A stretch of DNA of 64,000 bases, from assembly GCA_030844895.1 (NCBI GenBank), contig CM061233.1, positions 90,977,563-91,041,562 on the forward strand. The letters are read 5' to 3'. A program made the translations under genes and the position numbers. This stretch comes from Ambrosia x helenae (taxonomy: Eukaryota > Streptophyta > Magnoliopsida > Asterales > Asteraceae). Below, piece by piece: positions 11,312-20,602 of this stretch (the stretch's first letter is position 1; every line of letters begins with the position of its first letter). A model generated the notes under the pieces. It was not told where the DNA came from and searched no databases. It saw only the letters and a list, made by a program, of their open reading frames with translations.

Positions 11312-12468
11312 GGCGCCCCAAATGGCTCTAGAAACTCTAAGTTCGGCTTTCTGCGGTTAAGAAGTTCATATGATGTCTTTCCAAACTTCTTCACCGTCAA
11401 CACTCGGTTTAATGTATAACAAGTAGCATGAATCGCCTCACTACAGAAAATAACCGGAAGATTTGAATCAGCTAGCATTGTTCTAGTCGTCACAATTAGA
11501 GTTATGTTCTTTCGTTCTGCAACACCATTTTGTTGTGGAGTATATGGTGCACTGTATTCATGATGAATACCATTTTCTAAACACAATGCATCTACTGATG
11601 AATTTTTAAACTCAGTCCCGTTGTCACTTCTAATCCTCTTAATCTTCAAACCATAGATATTTTCCAAACAGGTAAACAGAATCTTCAAGTTATCAAACAT
11701 TTCGCTCTTATGTTGCATGCACATCACCCACGAAAATCTTGAATAGTCATCGGTACACACAAGACAATATAAGTCTCCACGGATGCTTTTACGCTTCACA
11801 GGTCTTAAGAGGTCCATGTGTAAACGTTCGAGCGAGATACTCAGTGAATTCACTTTCTTGGGTCTGTGGGAATGTTTGTGCTTTTTGCCCTTGTTACAAG
11901 ATACACACTTGTCGTTTAAATGAAAATTCTTCACATTCACACCATCAACTAGACCATTCTTCACAAGATTGTTCATTTTCCTGAGATGAACAATGCCCAT
12001 TCTCCGATGCCACATGATCGATTCCTTTTCAGTAGCCTTCGACAAGAAACATGTAACTTGGCCCTTTGAAGTTGCCGCCTTGTTAATGTTATGAATATAC
12101 AAGTTTTTAACTCTTGGAACTTGCAACATAATCCACTCTTTCGGAATTTCAAAACCAGGCTTTAGGATGTAACACGCTTTGTTATCAAAGTGGACTAAGA
12201 ACTTCTTATCACATGTTTGTGAGTCACTCAGAAGATTGTAGTTTATCTGCTTTACATATGATATCTTCTCAAAGCTTACAGTCCCATTGCTTACACTTCC
12301 TTCCATTGTTATATAACCATCCCTGTTACTAGCAAAGGAAACATAACCTCCATTGATATTCTTAATGTCAAAAAGGAGTGTCATGTCCCCTGTCATGTGC
12401 CCAGAAGCTAAAATGTCAACAATCCAAAGATTTGTTACAGGGCCAGCTGGAACTCCATGCACCATCAA
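11312..12468 (-). pseudogene. Pol 5' part of element A: protease and integrase, cut by G
   Basis: About 385 codons, open on the minus strand. The protease active site is degenerate: IVDILASGHMTG where relatives have IVDSGASGHMTG, so the catalytic Ser-Gly is lost. Next come the pre-integrase zinc-binding motif (WHRRMGIVHL with CVSCNKGK, the second histidine replaced) and the integrase core (HMDLLRPV, DDYSRFSWV, RSDNGTEF, YSAPYTPQQNGVAERKN). The frame runs into the LTR of G after PFGAP. The pol frame is offset by +1 from the upstream gag frame, as in C. Confidence 0.85.
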
Positions 12469-12475
12469 ATAATGG

Positions 12476-12947
12476 TTAGTTCTTTTGGGGGACCCAAGCC
12501 ATCATGGTCTTAGGCATTGAAGTATCAGGATTCAATGAAACATTTTTCTTTGTATCAGTTTTCTGTTCTAAAATTTTCACTGATTCTTGTGAAGTTGAGG
12601 TGGAACCATTATAAGAACCCTTCGGTAACCAAGTCTGCACAGGTCGTTTTAAAATTCTAATTTGTTTTGGAGTTCCAATTTTAACATTTTCAGTTTTCTT
12701 TGAAACGACTTTTTGAGGAGCATTCTTGGTAACCTTGTCTGATTTAACAACCGAAGGTCCAGCAACTGACTTAGTATCTGGATTAGGATAAACCTTCTGC
12801 TTGTCATTTACCGAGTTTACCATTAGTTTCTTCATAGCCTTTTTCATGGCGATTCGGTTACGATTGTCATAAACAATCGGTTGTTTTCCTCTTGGTTGAT
12901 AAAACTATTTTTGAGGATAAACACTCTCGAATCCCTCAGGCTTTGTC
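12476..12947 (-). pseudogene. C-terminal gag fragment of element A
   Basis: A Lys/Ser/Thr-rich gag tail that ends in AWVPQKN and a TAA stop at 12476. The same ending (AWVPRKI, stop at 24007) is found in C, so this stop is the natural end of gag. Interrupted upstream by the insertion of B; gag resumes at 43199. Confidence 0.75.
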
Positions 12948-13653
12948 TGTTGGGTCTGCTGACCTGGAGAAGAACAGATGATTGGAAAGCCAAAACATAC
13001 TACTCAATTGATCCTTAGCAATAACAACATTTACAAGTTACTTCTCTCAAAAGACTGTTGACCCTAACATCTGTTGTACCCTAACAACTGCTGTGACTCT
13101 GATGGATAACAACTGCTAGAGAACAACTGCTGACAAAAGGTCTGATGAAGAATAACTGCTGATCAAAGTACTGAAGACTAAAGGTCTGTTGGAGCCAACA
13201 ACACTTAGGCTCCAACAGATGATTCAAGACCATCAGAGTTTTCCTATCAGTTGTTTACCTTTCAGAGTTTTCTTATGTAACAGTAGTTTGTAATCAACAG
13301 ATGTTTTATGTTTGTTATTCTGTTAGAGGTCACTGTCTTAGGTGACGTCAGCCTAGGTCATCAGAGGTTTAGATTTGTCTATAAATAGAACAGTGCTTGT
13401 ATTGTTCTATTGTCACTCACAACATTCTCTTTGACAAACAATCATTGAGTGATCAGGCTGAGAGGGAGTACTTGTACAATTGATTGTAATCATTTGAGTT
13501 TATGAAAGCATTCGTTTGAAAAACATTTATTCTCTTGTTTTGATTAATAGTTTATCATTCCGCTGCACTTTCCATTTATAATTCATTTCATTCATTGTTC
13601 TTATTACTTAAACAATCAAAACAATCAACCTCAGATCCCCTCAAATCCTAACA
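12948..13653 (+). repeat. 5' LTR of element B
   Basis: 706 bp, TG...CA, followed after 2 bases by the primer site. Relative to the 3' LTR it has 10 extra bases close to its end and about 20 substitutions. Words such as CATCTGTTG and CAACTGCTG recur in U3. A TATA box lies at 13380-13387. Confidence 0.93.
13343..13387 (+). promoter_or_regulatory. Core promoter of the B LTR: TGACGTCA palindrome plus TATA box
   Basis: A perfect TGACGTCA palindrome (13343-13350), the core bound by plant bZIP factors of the TGA type, lies 29 bp upstream of TATAAATA (13380-13387). Both are identical in the 3' LTR (42897-42904 and 42934-42941). Transcription would begin about 30 bp downstream of the TATA box. Confidence 0.7.
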
Positions 13654-13655
13654 AT

Positions 13656-13667
13656 TGGTATCAGAGC
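13656..13667 (+). other. Primer binding site of B, initiator tRNA-Met type
   Basis: TGGTATCAGAGC, complementary to the 3' end of plant initiator tRNA-Met, two bases after the LTR. It sets B on the plus strand. Confidence 0.93.
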
Positions 13668-14139
13668 TTGGTCAATTAAATTCGATCTAACCAATCAATT
13701 TAATATAAACAGATCAGCTCACAATTATTGATATCATTTGTTTGTCGGATTGAAAACAGAGTAATAGTTTATTTTCGTTTCAACCATTTTTAAACAGACT
13801 TTGTTTCGAAACAATCAGAGAATGGCTTCAATCAATCACGATCCACACAACACTGGCACGAACAACAAGCCACCGATGCTTGTCAGATCTGAATACAATA
13901 TCTGGCAACGTCGGATGAGCCATGTTCTAGCTCATCAGAACACTGAGTGTCGGAAGTCAGTTATCTTCGGACCACATGTTCCGATGGTGCCGAGTACTAA
14001 AGATCCCAAGGTTCAAGAGCCTAAGAAACTTGAAAACTACTCCGACCAGGATTTTCAGAAAATTTAGTTAGATGCCAAGGCCTTCAGTATTGTGGCCATG
14101 GCTCTACCCAATGATATATATGCTGGGTTGTTACACTGT

Positions 14140-14652
14140 TGTATGAAATGTATGGATCGTATAAACAACAAAGAATGATCAAACAAGTTTGCTTTAGGTG
14201 CGGAATCCCTAAAACAATCACAAAATAATAGTCAAACAGATCAAAACACGTAAATCATCATTTCAAAAGCTTTTTCATTAATTAGAAACTCAATTACACG
14301 TTTACAGATTGAAACAAACAGGGTAAGAACGTGAAAAGAGCTAAATAATATCCTAGAGAGAGAATCAGAAAGTGGAGGGAATAATATGACTCAAAGTTAC
14401 ATTCAAAAAATCAGCTTGACTATATATAGACTGCACATTCGCCCAAATAGTTCGTGCGAATGTGCAGGTTCGACCAAACCAACTGGTCGAACCAAGCCAT
14501 ACATAAAACTATTCTACGTTCGCCCAAAAACCACTCCTTCGCACCTTTCGATTCTCCTTCAACCAAACAGTTTTCTTCCTTCGCACCTTCGACATTTCAC
14601 AAAACAAGTTTATTGAACAATCCGAAGCACTAGTCACACAATTGCATCTACA
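14140..14652 (-). repeat. 3' LTR of element C
   Basis: 513 bp; on the minus strand it begins TGTAGATGCAATTG and ends in CA. The TATA box is at 14421-14428. Upstream lie two stem-loops (14433-14465 and 14468-14493) and more TTCGACC/TTCGCCC motifs to about 14592. Of the four differences from the 5' LTR, two are CG in the 5' copy and CA here. Confidence 0.96.
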
Positions 14653-14662
14653 AACTCCCCCT
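14653..14662 (-). other. Polypurine tract of element C
   Basis: The minus strand reads AGGGGGAGTT directly before the 3' LTR. It is the expected primer site for plus-strand DNA synthesis and lies only 3 bp past the ORF3 stop. Confidence 0.85.
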
Positions 14663-14665
14663 CGA

Positions 14666-17600
14666 CTATTGCTTGGATTGTCGTCGACGTTCTTCGTCCA
14701 TTCTGATGTTCATCAACTTGATATGTCGCTGAATCTTCTGTTCTCTAGTCAAAACCGGTTCCTGAAATTGTTTCGGCTTTGTCTTTTTCACTTCACGCAC
14801 CTTCTGTTTCTCTACAAACTTCCCGAGCTTCTCGTCATAATCACAACCAGCGTTTATATCATACGCAAAGCACAGAAATACCACACGTTGGTATTTTCCT
14901 GCTTGTTCAGCATCTTTAAATTCAGAATAGATCGGATTGTAAAACAACATTATTATATCCTCATGTGAACAGTTGATCAACCACATGGGATCAAAAATGT
15001 GTATCTTCGTGAAGTTCTTCTCTCCGTCTTTCAGCACAATCACAGCCTCTGCTATCTTCCAATCATAATACCACCAAATGAAATCTTTAGCGAAGTGTTG
15101 TGGAATAGGCAACAAAGGAATCTTCTTCAACACTCGCGGTGGTTTATACTTTAACGTCACCTTGGGCATTCCAATGATTATATCAATATCCTTTTTATGA
15201 ACAATTCTTTTTGGATATTGAGGCTCAAACAAATCCCACTTGGTTCGGCTTTCTCTCGTCATCTTCTCAGCAAAGTATGTAATCTGACTATTTGACGCTC
15301 CCGTTAAACGGTGACGACAAATATCACGAATAGCCCAATAAGGAAGAGTCTTCAAATGATGAAACTTATCAAAATATAAGATCCCCTTCTCCCACTTCAC
15401 TGCTATACATCTCAGTTGTTTAATAAACTTCCAGGCCAATGCACAACCTTTGAAAATCCCACTGTGAAGTTTATAAAAGCTACCTTGTACCTCAGCTTTC
15501 GGACGGTTATTCTCTTTCTCTTTCAGTTTCCTCAAAAACTCTTTCAAACTATCTGATTGCTCGAACCGTGGTTTATCATGCCCTTTGAAAATCTCATCTT
15601 CAAACACTTTACTCTTCTCTTTAGCCAGTTTCTCGGCCTGGTTTAGCACATCATCAGAAAATCCAGGAAATCCACAATCTTGATTATTCTTGAAATATTG
15701 TGGATATTCCTCACTCGTTATATCCTCCATCTTAACTTCTTCAAAAGCAGGAACGTCACGGTCATCAGAATGATTCCCGGCTTCCTTTTCAGGTATCTTT
15801 GGAATGTAATTATCAGCAAGTAACTCTTCCAAAGTCTTTCCCACCTGTTTGGCTAAACCTTCAAGTATTTCTTTAGAAACTGCCGCAGAAACCTCTCCAT
15901 CTTCAAGATCTGGATCATCAAACTCCAATTCAAACAGTTTATTGCTCGACTCGAATATTTCTGGAAACCTGCTTGTCATGTCAATCATCCAGACTCGATC
16001 TGTAAGCATCTGACGATACATGTTCTTGTCGTCTTCAGATAACGACTGCAGTTTTTCATTCCAGAAAATATCGTCATCAACATTTTCACCTGGAGTCTTA
16101 GAGCTTGACTCTCCACCCTTACTCGAATCACGCTTCTCATATGTATACTTTTCAGCGTTGTCATCATCATCATCATCACTACTATCAAAAGCAGAGCTGT
16201 TTCCATCACTCGATCCACCATCTGAACCTCCATCATCTCCATCATCTTTCTTCTTCTTCTTTTGAGGATCATTACCAGCATCTTCATCAAGATCTTCATC
16301 CTCTTCTTCGTCAGATGGTTCAAAATCTACCTGCTCTTCTTCTCGTTCTTTATCTTCTTCACCAGCTTGAAGTAGAGGAGCTCGAGAGTACAAGTCTTTT
16401 ATCAAATCATCCATGTGCTTGTTACTCTTCTTCAGCTGTTTGTTCTCCTCTTTCAAGACTATTATTCTTCTGGTGTTTCGCTGTTCATGCTTCAGCAATT
16501 TCTTATTCTCTTTCTTTAACTTCTTGACTGTTTTCTTCAATACTTCACTATCATCATGGGATGTGACTACGACTTCCAACATCTTTCGATCATTCGACTT
16601 CAATTGCTCGATCTCTGTTTGCTGTTTGTTGATAATATTCATCATCTCAGATAACCTTTGATTCACAGCATTCATAATATCACTATCAACTGAAACCTTC
16701 TTCTTCACAGGCACTTCAGCAACTTCAGGCAGTTTGCCTTTCCTCATCTTCTTGAGCACATTATCTAACGCTTCATTAAACTGATTAACAGGTATATCAT
16801 CTCCCTGTTGTGTACTCGATGTAGTTGCAGTCTTTTGTTTCTTTGAAGCAGGTGCAGTAACCGGTGACGTAGAACTAGAAGCTGGTGGTAGTTTCTTACC
16901 AGCAATAAGCGATTCAATCCCTATCTTTCTCTTTTGACTTGGTTTCTCCTGTTTCTTCTTCTTTGACTTTGCAGCCTGTATAGGTGAACCAGTAAAATCT
17001 TCATCTAAATTCAGAATCACTTCATCATCATCAACAGGAATTGGACTCTTAGCACCTTGATCTTCAACAATTTGACTAACAGACTCACCAGCCACAGTGG
17101 CCTTGGGCGTGGTGGTCTTTAGCGTTTCAGTATCCGAGTCCCAATGTTCATCTTCTTGCGTCTCCTCTGAATCAATCGACGCTTCATCCACAATATGCAA
17201 ACCTTTCTTTGCCATCGTCTTGTTTCGTCTTGGTGTGCTCTTCTTCTTTTCTGGTTCAGGCACAACCTCTAACCTTATCCCTTTCTCCTTAACCTTTCCA
17301 CTCTTAGCACCGACATTAACAACCTGTCTCTTGCGCTTCGCATCTGGATCAACAGGATGGAATGGGTTATCTGGATCTGAATCACTGTTCGCATGTCTCA
17401 CAAGCCCTTTTCCTGGATCTGTATAGTCAATCCTTGCTAGATGTCCAAATAAACGCCTTACTGGTGGACGTTCATTAACAGACAATCCTTTGTACACTTT
17501 CATCCTAGCAAGTGTATTGAGCGACATATGTTCTTGAACAACTATGTGCTTAGGATCCCTCTTCAAGTATTTATACTTGTTATCAAATACCATCTGGAGG

Positions 17601-18265
17601 AAACGAGGATATAGCAGAAACTTCAGATTCCTCGTGCCGTTCACAGGCTCTAACAAGTGTTCCATCAGCATTCCTGAAACATTGAACGGTTTGTTCAACA
17701 CCAGGGCTACCATCATAGATCTAATACTCTTGCGCATCAAGTCATATCCTCCAGCGGCTGATCCGAAGACGTGCATCAAAACGTGTGCCAAATATTTGAA
17801 TTGAGGGCACAGTTTTCCCTTGTGCAATGAACCGTCAGTGATTGGTCCATTGTACTTCATTCTTAGGAAACACTTTCGCTGATCCATGAAACTCAGCTCC
17901 TTAGGATCCGTCTTCTCATCTTGTAAATTCAATGCTTCTCTTAAATCCTGCTCACATACAATGACCCTCTGTCCTTGGATCTTGCTAATCAAACATGAAT
18001 CACAATTCCAGAAGTCCAGCTTTGCTCCTGACCAGAATTCTTGCATCATATCTCTGTAAATAATAGTAGGTGTAGCAATCGCGTCTATCACCCTACTCCT
18101 CTTCAAGAATTCGATAATCTCGACAAACTCAGTGTGCTTTTTAACTTCTCCGAGATACGCACAGCAATTATGCGCATTCTCAAAGGTTAAAAGCTCTTCA
18201 GAAGCTTTCTTAGCAGGTTGTGATGACGATCCAGCTTGCTCATTAGTCTTCTCCTGCTCGGACAT
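14666..18265 (-). CDS. ORF3 of element C: 1199-aa Sirevirus downstream (envelope-position) protein
   Basis: An unbroken minus-strand frame of 1199 codons between pol and the 3' LTR, where Sireviruses carry an envelope-like gene. Layout by approximate residue: 1-290 a folded N-terminal region (TPTIIYRDMMQEFW, KLCPQFKYLAHVL, FLLYPRFLQMVF); 290-500 a Lys/Ser/Pro-rich linker with possible nuclear-localisation runs; 525-625 a strong Lys/Glu/Leu coiled coil; 640-705 a highly acidic Asp/Glu/Ser tract; 950-1145 a Trp/Tyr-rich C-terminal region; then a basic tail. I see no signal peptide and no convincing membrane segment, so a membrane envelope protein is doubtful. ORF3 of B has a matching N-terminal block (PIYLDTLQEFW). 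Function unknown. The start follows a good splice acceptor by 8 nt. Confidence 0.85.
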   Translation of the reverse strand: MSEQEKTNEQAGSSSQPAKKASEELLTFENAHNCCAYLGEVKKHTEFVEIIEFLKRSRVIDAIATPTIIYRDMMQEFWSGAKLDFWNCDSCLISKIQGQRVIVCEQDLREALNLQDEKTDPKELSFMDQRKCFLRMKYNGPITDGSLHKGKLCPQFKYLAHVLMHVFGSAAGGYDLMRKSIRSMMVALVLNKPFNVSGMLMEHLLEPVNGTRNLKFLLYPRFLQMVFDNKYKYLKRDPKHIVVQEHMSLNTLARMKVYKGLSVNERPPVRRLFGHLARIDYTDPGKGLVRHANSDSDPDNPFHPVDPDAKRKRQVVNVGAKSGKVKEKGIRLEVVPEPEKKKSTPRRNKTMAKKGLHIVDEASIDSEETQEDEHWDSDTETLKTTTPKATVAGESVSQIVEDQGAKSPIPVDDDEVILNLDEDFTGSPIQAAKSKKKKQEKPSQKRKIGIESLIAGKKLPPASSSTSPVTAPASKKQKTATTSSTQQGDDIPVNQFNEALDNVLKKMRKGKLPEVAEVPVKKKVSVDSDIMNAVNQRLSEMMNIINKQQTEIEQLKSNDRKMLEVVVTSHDDSEVLKKTVKKLKKENKKLLKHEQRNTRRIIVLKEENKQLKKSNKHMDDLIKDLYSRAPLLQAGEEDKEREEEQVDFEPSDEEEDEDLDEDAGNDPQKKKKKDDGDDGGSDGGSSDGNSSAFDSSDDDDDDNAEKYTYEKRDSSKGGESSSKTPGENVDDDIFWNEKLQSLSEDDKNMYRQMLTDRVWMIDMTSRFPEIFESSNKLFELEFDDPDLEDGEVSAAVSKEILEGLAKQVGKTLEELLADNYIPKIPEKEAGNHSDDRDVPAFEEVKMEDITSEEYPQYFKNNQDCGFPGFSDDVLNQAEKLAKEKSKVFEDEIFKGHDKPRFEQSDSLKEFLRKLKEKENNRPKAEVQGSFYKLHSGIFKGCALAWKFIKQLRCIAVKWEKGILYFDKFHHLKTLPYWAIRDICRHRLTGASNSQITYFAEKMTRESRTKWDLFEPQYPKRIVHKKDIDIIIGMPKVTLKYKPPRVLKKIPLLPIPQHFAKDFIWWYYDWKIAEAVIVLKDGEKNFTKIHIFDPMWLINCSHEDIIMLFYNPIYSEFKDAEQAGKYQRVVFLCFAYDINAGCDYDEKLGKFVEKQKVREVKKTKPKQFQEPVLTREQKIQRHIKLMNIRMDEERRRQSKQ

Positions 18266-18297
18266 GGTTTAATCTGCAAAACAAAAACAAAGAAACA
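18263..18297 (-). promoter_or_regulatory. Predicted 3' splice site before ORF3
   Basis: On the minus strand a T-rich tract of about 20 nt ends in TTTTGCAG, with the AG at 18274-18275. The next 8 nt lead straight to the ORF3 ATG (18263-18265). This is a close match to a plant acceptor. It suggests that ORF3 is made from a spliced or internally started mRNA. A donor is not obvious; CAG/GTTAAC near 18858 is a weak candidate. Confidence 0.55.
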
Positions 18298-18344
18298 TGT
18301 TAAAAATCGACAAAAATTCAAACCTTGAAAATTTGGTTTTTATC

Positions 18345-18510
18345 ATTCTCATTCGCCCAAACGGGGGTGCGAATGTGAAAAAAACATGGTACGAATGTGA
18401 AAATTTAATGGTACGAATGTGAAAATTTTGATAAAAGTTTTCATTCGCCCAAATTTTGTTCTTTCGACCAGTTTATCATCTCCTTCACCCATTCGAAAGG
18501 GTCGAAGGAG
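18345..18510. repeat. Motif array: TTCGCCC/TTCGACC and inverse copies upstream of ORF3
   Basis: CG cores fall at 18355, 18371, 18393, 18415, 18447, 18466, (18486, now CA), 18494 and 18503, with many steps of 19-22 bp. Two direct copies of a 22-bp unit containing GGTACGAATGTGAAAA are at about 18389-18430. CATTCGCCC and GTGCGAATG at 18352-18376 can form a stem. Confidence 0.8.
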
Positions 18511-18976
18511 TCTGTTCATATTTTTGAATTTTCAATTATGAAATTTATGGTTTCTGATCATGTTCTTTTGATTTGTATTGCAACTAACAATGCCGATAAA
18601 TGATTCTAAACAAACAGTTTTATCAGATGATCATTATATCTGTGTTTTCTTATTAAACCTAGGGTTCAAACTAAAATGATGATCAATTGATCAATCTGCT
18701 GGTTTTGAATCCTTGGTTTATGAGTGTTCTCCCCCTAAAACACAGAAATAATGAATCCCCATCATCAATTGCAACAATGAATTTGATTAAATCAGATTTT
18801 AAAAATTAGGGCTCGAAACAAAGAAACAGTGATTAATCCATGAATCCTTGATGTTAACCTGTAAGATATAGTGGAAAATGATCAATGAATAGCAACGAAC
18901 ACAATGGTATGGTGCAAATAAACAGGGCAACAAGGTGAGTTTACTGAAGAAATTTTGAAAAATATTTGCAATGGTT

Positions 18977-19190
18977 CGAATGAGACAGAGATAGTATATA
19001 TAGGCATACTCCTTCGCCCGTTCTACCCGTACGAATGAGAAGCTTTTGTCTCCTTCGACCCTAGTTAAAGGTTCGAATGAGCCAAAAGGATTCGAATGAA
19101 ACAAATGTTCAAGAACACTCTCCTTCGCCCGGTTTAAACATACGAAGGAACATGAAAAATCCCACATTCGACCAACCGAATGGGCGAATG
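18977..19190 (-). promoter_or_regulatory. Internal promoter-like module of element C (TATA plus motif array)
   Basis: TATATATA at 18995-19002 is followed on its upstream side (minus strand) by a run of TTCGCCC, TTCGACC and CGAATG motifs from 19013 to 19190. This is the same order and close spacing as in the U3 of the C LTR, where TATATATA is followed within a few bases by CACATTCGCCC. It lies about 730 bp upstream of the ORF3 ATG. It could drive a subgenomic ORF3 transcript. Inference only; no transcript data. Confidence 0.5.
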
Positions 19191-20602
19191 AGAATTTGGG
19201 ATTTTTGATAAATTTTCCAAATCTCAAAAACGAGTCCCGTTCCAATTATTTTTCATCTTTTAAGCATCCAACATTCATATTTTCACATTTAAAAGTTTAC
19301 AAAGCTCAAATGGTGTAACAAGGTTTAGAAAATCGACATCAACCACCATCAGTTATCAAAAATAAGATGGAAATGAAAAATCTTTTTGGATTTTCTAAAA
19401 TTTTATGCTAAAACACACCTAAAATCTTTTTGAGTTTTGTAATTTTTGACTAGAAAATAAAATGCAGAAATGTAAATAAAAAACAGTAAATGTTTTTGTG
19501 AATTCCGGTAAAGGGATCATATCAGTTATTGAGAAATCTGATCACACCGTTGATCTTTTCGAATTATTATCATTAAAGACAATGTGTGATCTGGCAACTG
19601 CTGATATTGTGATCCACATAAACTCACATGCAGACTTTTGTGCAGTGCTTTAAACTGATACTGATATTTATAGTATAAACATAATTGCCTGTGGTTCCCA
19701 CGCACACGACATACTCCCGTATCAAGAAGTAAATGCACAAAGACTCATTGTAAAGCGTGATTATGCTTTCGTCGTCTGTAATTTACAAGGTATAATGCAC
19801 AGAGGTATACAGGTCAGCAAATTAATGCAACAAAGTAACATATGCACTGTACCAGGTTGAGGACTGATATTAATCATGATTTGCATCAGTGATTAATACG
19901 ATGTAATAGATAATCTTTGATCATCATATAACATGGAAAGTTCCTCAATTCGGTAACTTTAGGATTTGGCATAAAGCTCTTTTATAAAGACACCCTGTCT
20001 GATCTAGGTCCGTAATGACTTACAGCAGAAGATCAGAGAGGCTATCCCCAGACAACTAATAACATAACGACCCTAAACCTCCGAGTTTTGTACAAATACC
20101 CTATCAAACGAAATTACGGTACTAAGACCATATGCCCATGAGGAGTTCATCCACACAACAATTCGTTTGATATGTATGTATCAGGCACGTAGTAATAGGT
20201 CTACGAAGCCTATCAGCACATCGCACAGACTCAGACACACGCCCTATATAGAAGTACATTACTTAGAATGTGTCAGATCCCCAATGATGTACTATCATTT
20301 CCCTTTATACTCCAGGAAATCATTTTTGATTTTTCTGATTTTTATAAATTTTCGAATTTACTGTTCCCAAGGATAAGCTAGAGCAATTCAAATATGTGAC
20401 TGCCCAGATATCGTTTGTTCACAGAAATCTGACGACATTAATCTAAGGGAAGAAGATATAGCAGTCAGCAAAGAAATTTTCTAATTTTTATGGATTTTGA
20501 AATTTTTTTTAATGTTTTTGGTTTTTCGAAATTTTTCTGAAAAGCAGTAAAAATTTAAACTAAAAAGTGATAGACTGAGGTGGTGATCAGTCTTGTTTTT
20601 CT
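19191..20602 (-). other. Pol-ORF3 spacer of element C
   Basis: About 1.4 kb of AT-rich sequence without a convincing gene on either strand. The part from about 19925 to 20330 is similar to positions 1-415 in element A, so this spacer is a conserved part of the family. The end of pol here is shortened: RNase H stops at AFDKWY, whereas A continues past this point. Confidence 0.7.

Larger units (their letters stand above)
11312..12947 (-). mobile_element. Element A, piece 2: gag 3' end, protease and integrase
   Basis: This continues element A between insertions G (left) and B (right). The integrase reading frame is cut at the PFGAP motif by the end of G and resumes at 2850. The right edge is the start of the B 5' LTR, where ttgtc (12943-12947) is one half of B's target duplication. 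Confidence 0.9.

Noticed and set aside
16020..16527. Plus-strand Ser- and His-rich frames inside ORF3 of C.
   Set aside because: Antisense images of the Asp/Glu-rich tract of ORF3.
14666..18265. Calling ORF3 of C an envelope protein.
   Set aside because: Only its position supports this. No signal peptide or convincing membrane segment is visible.
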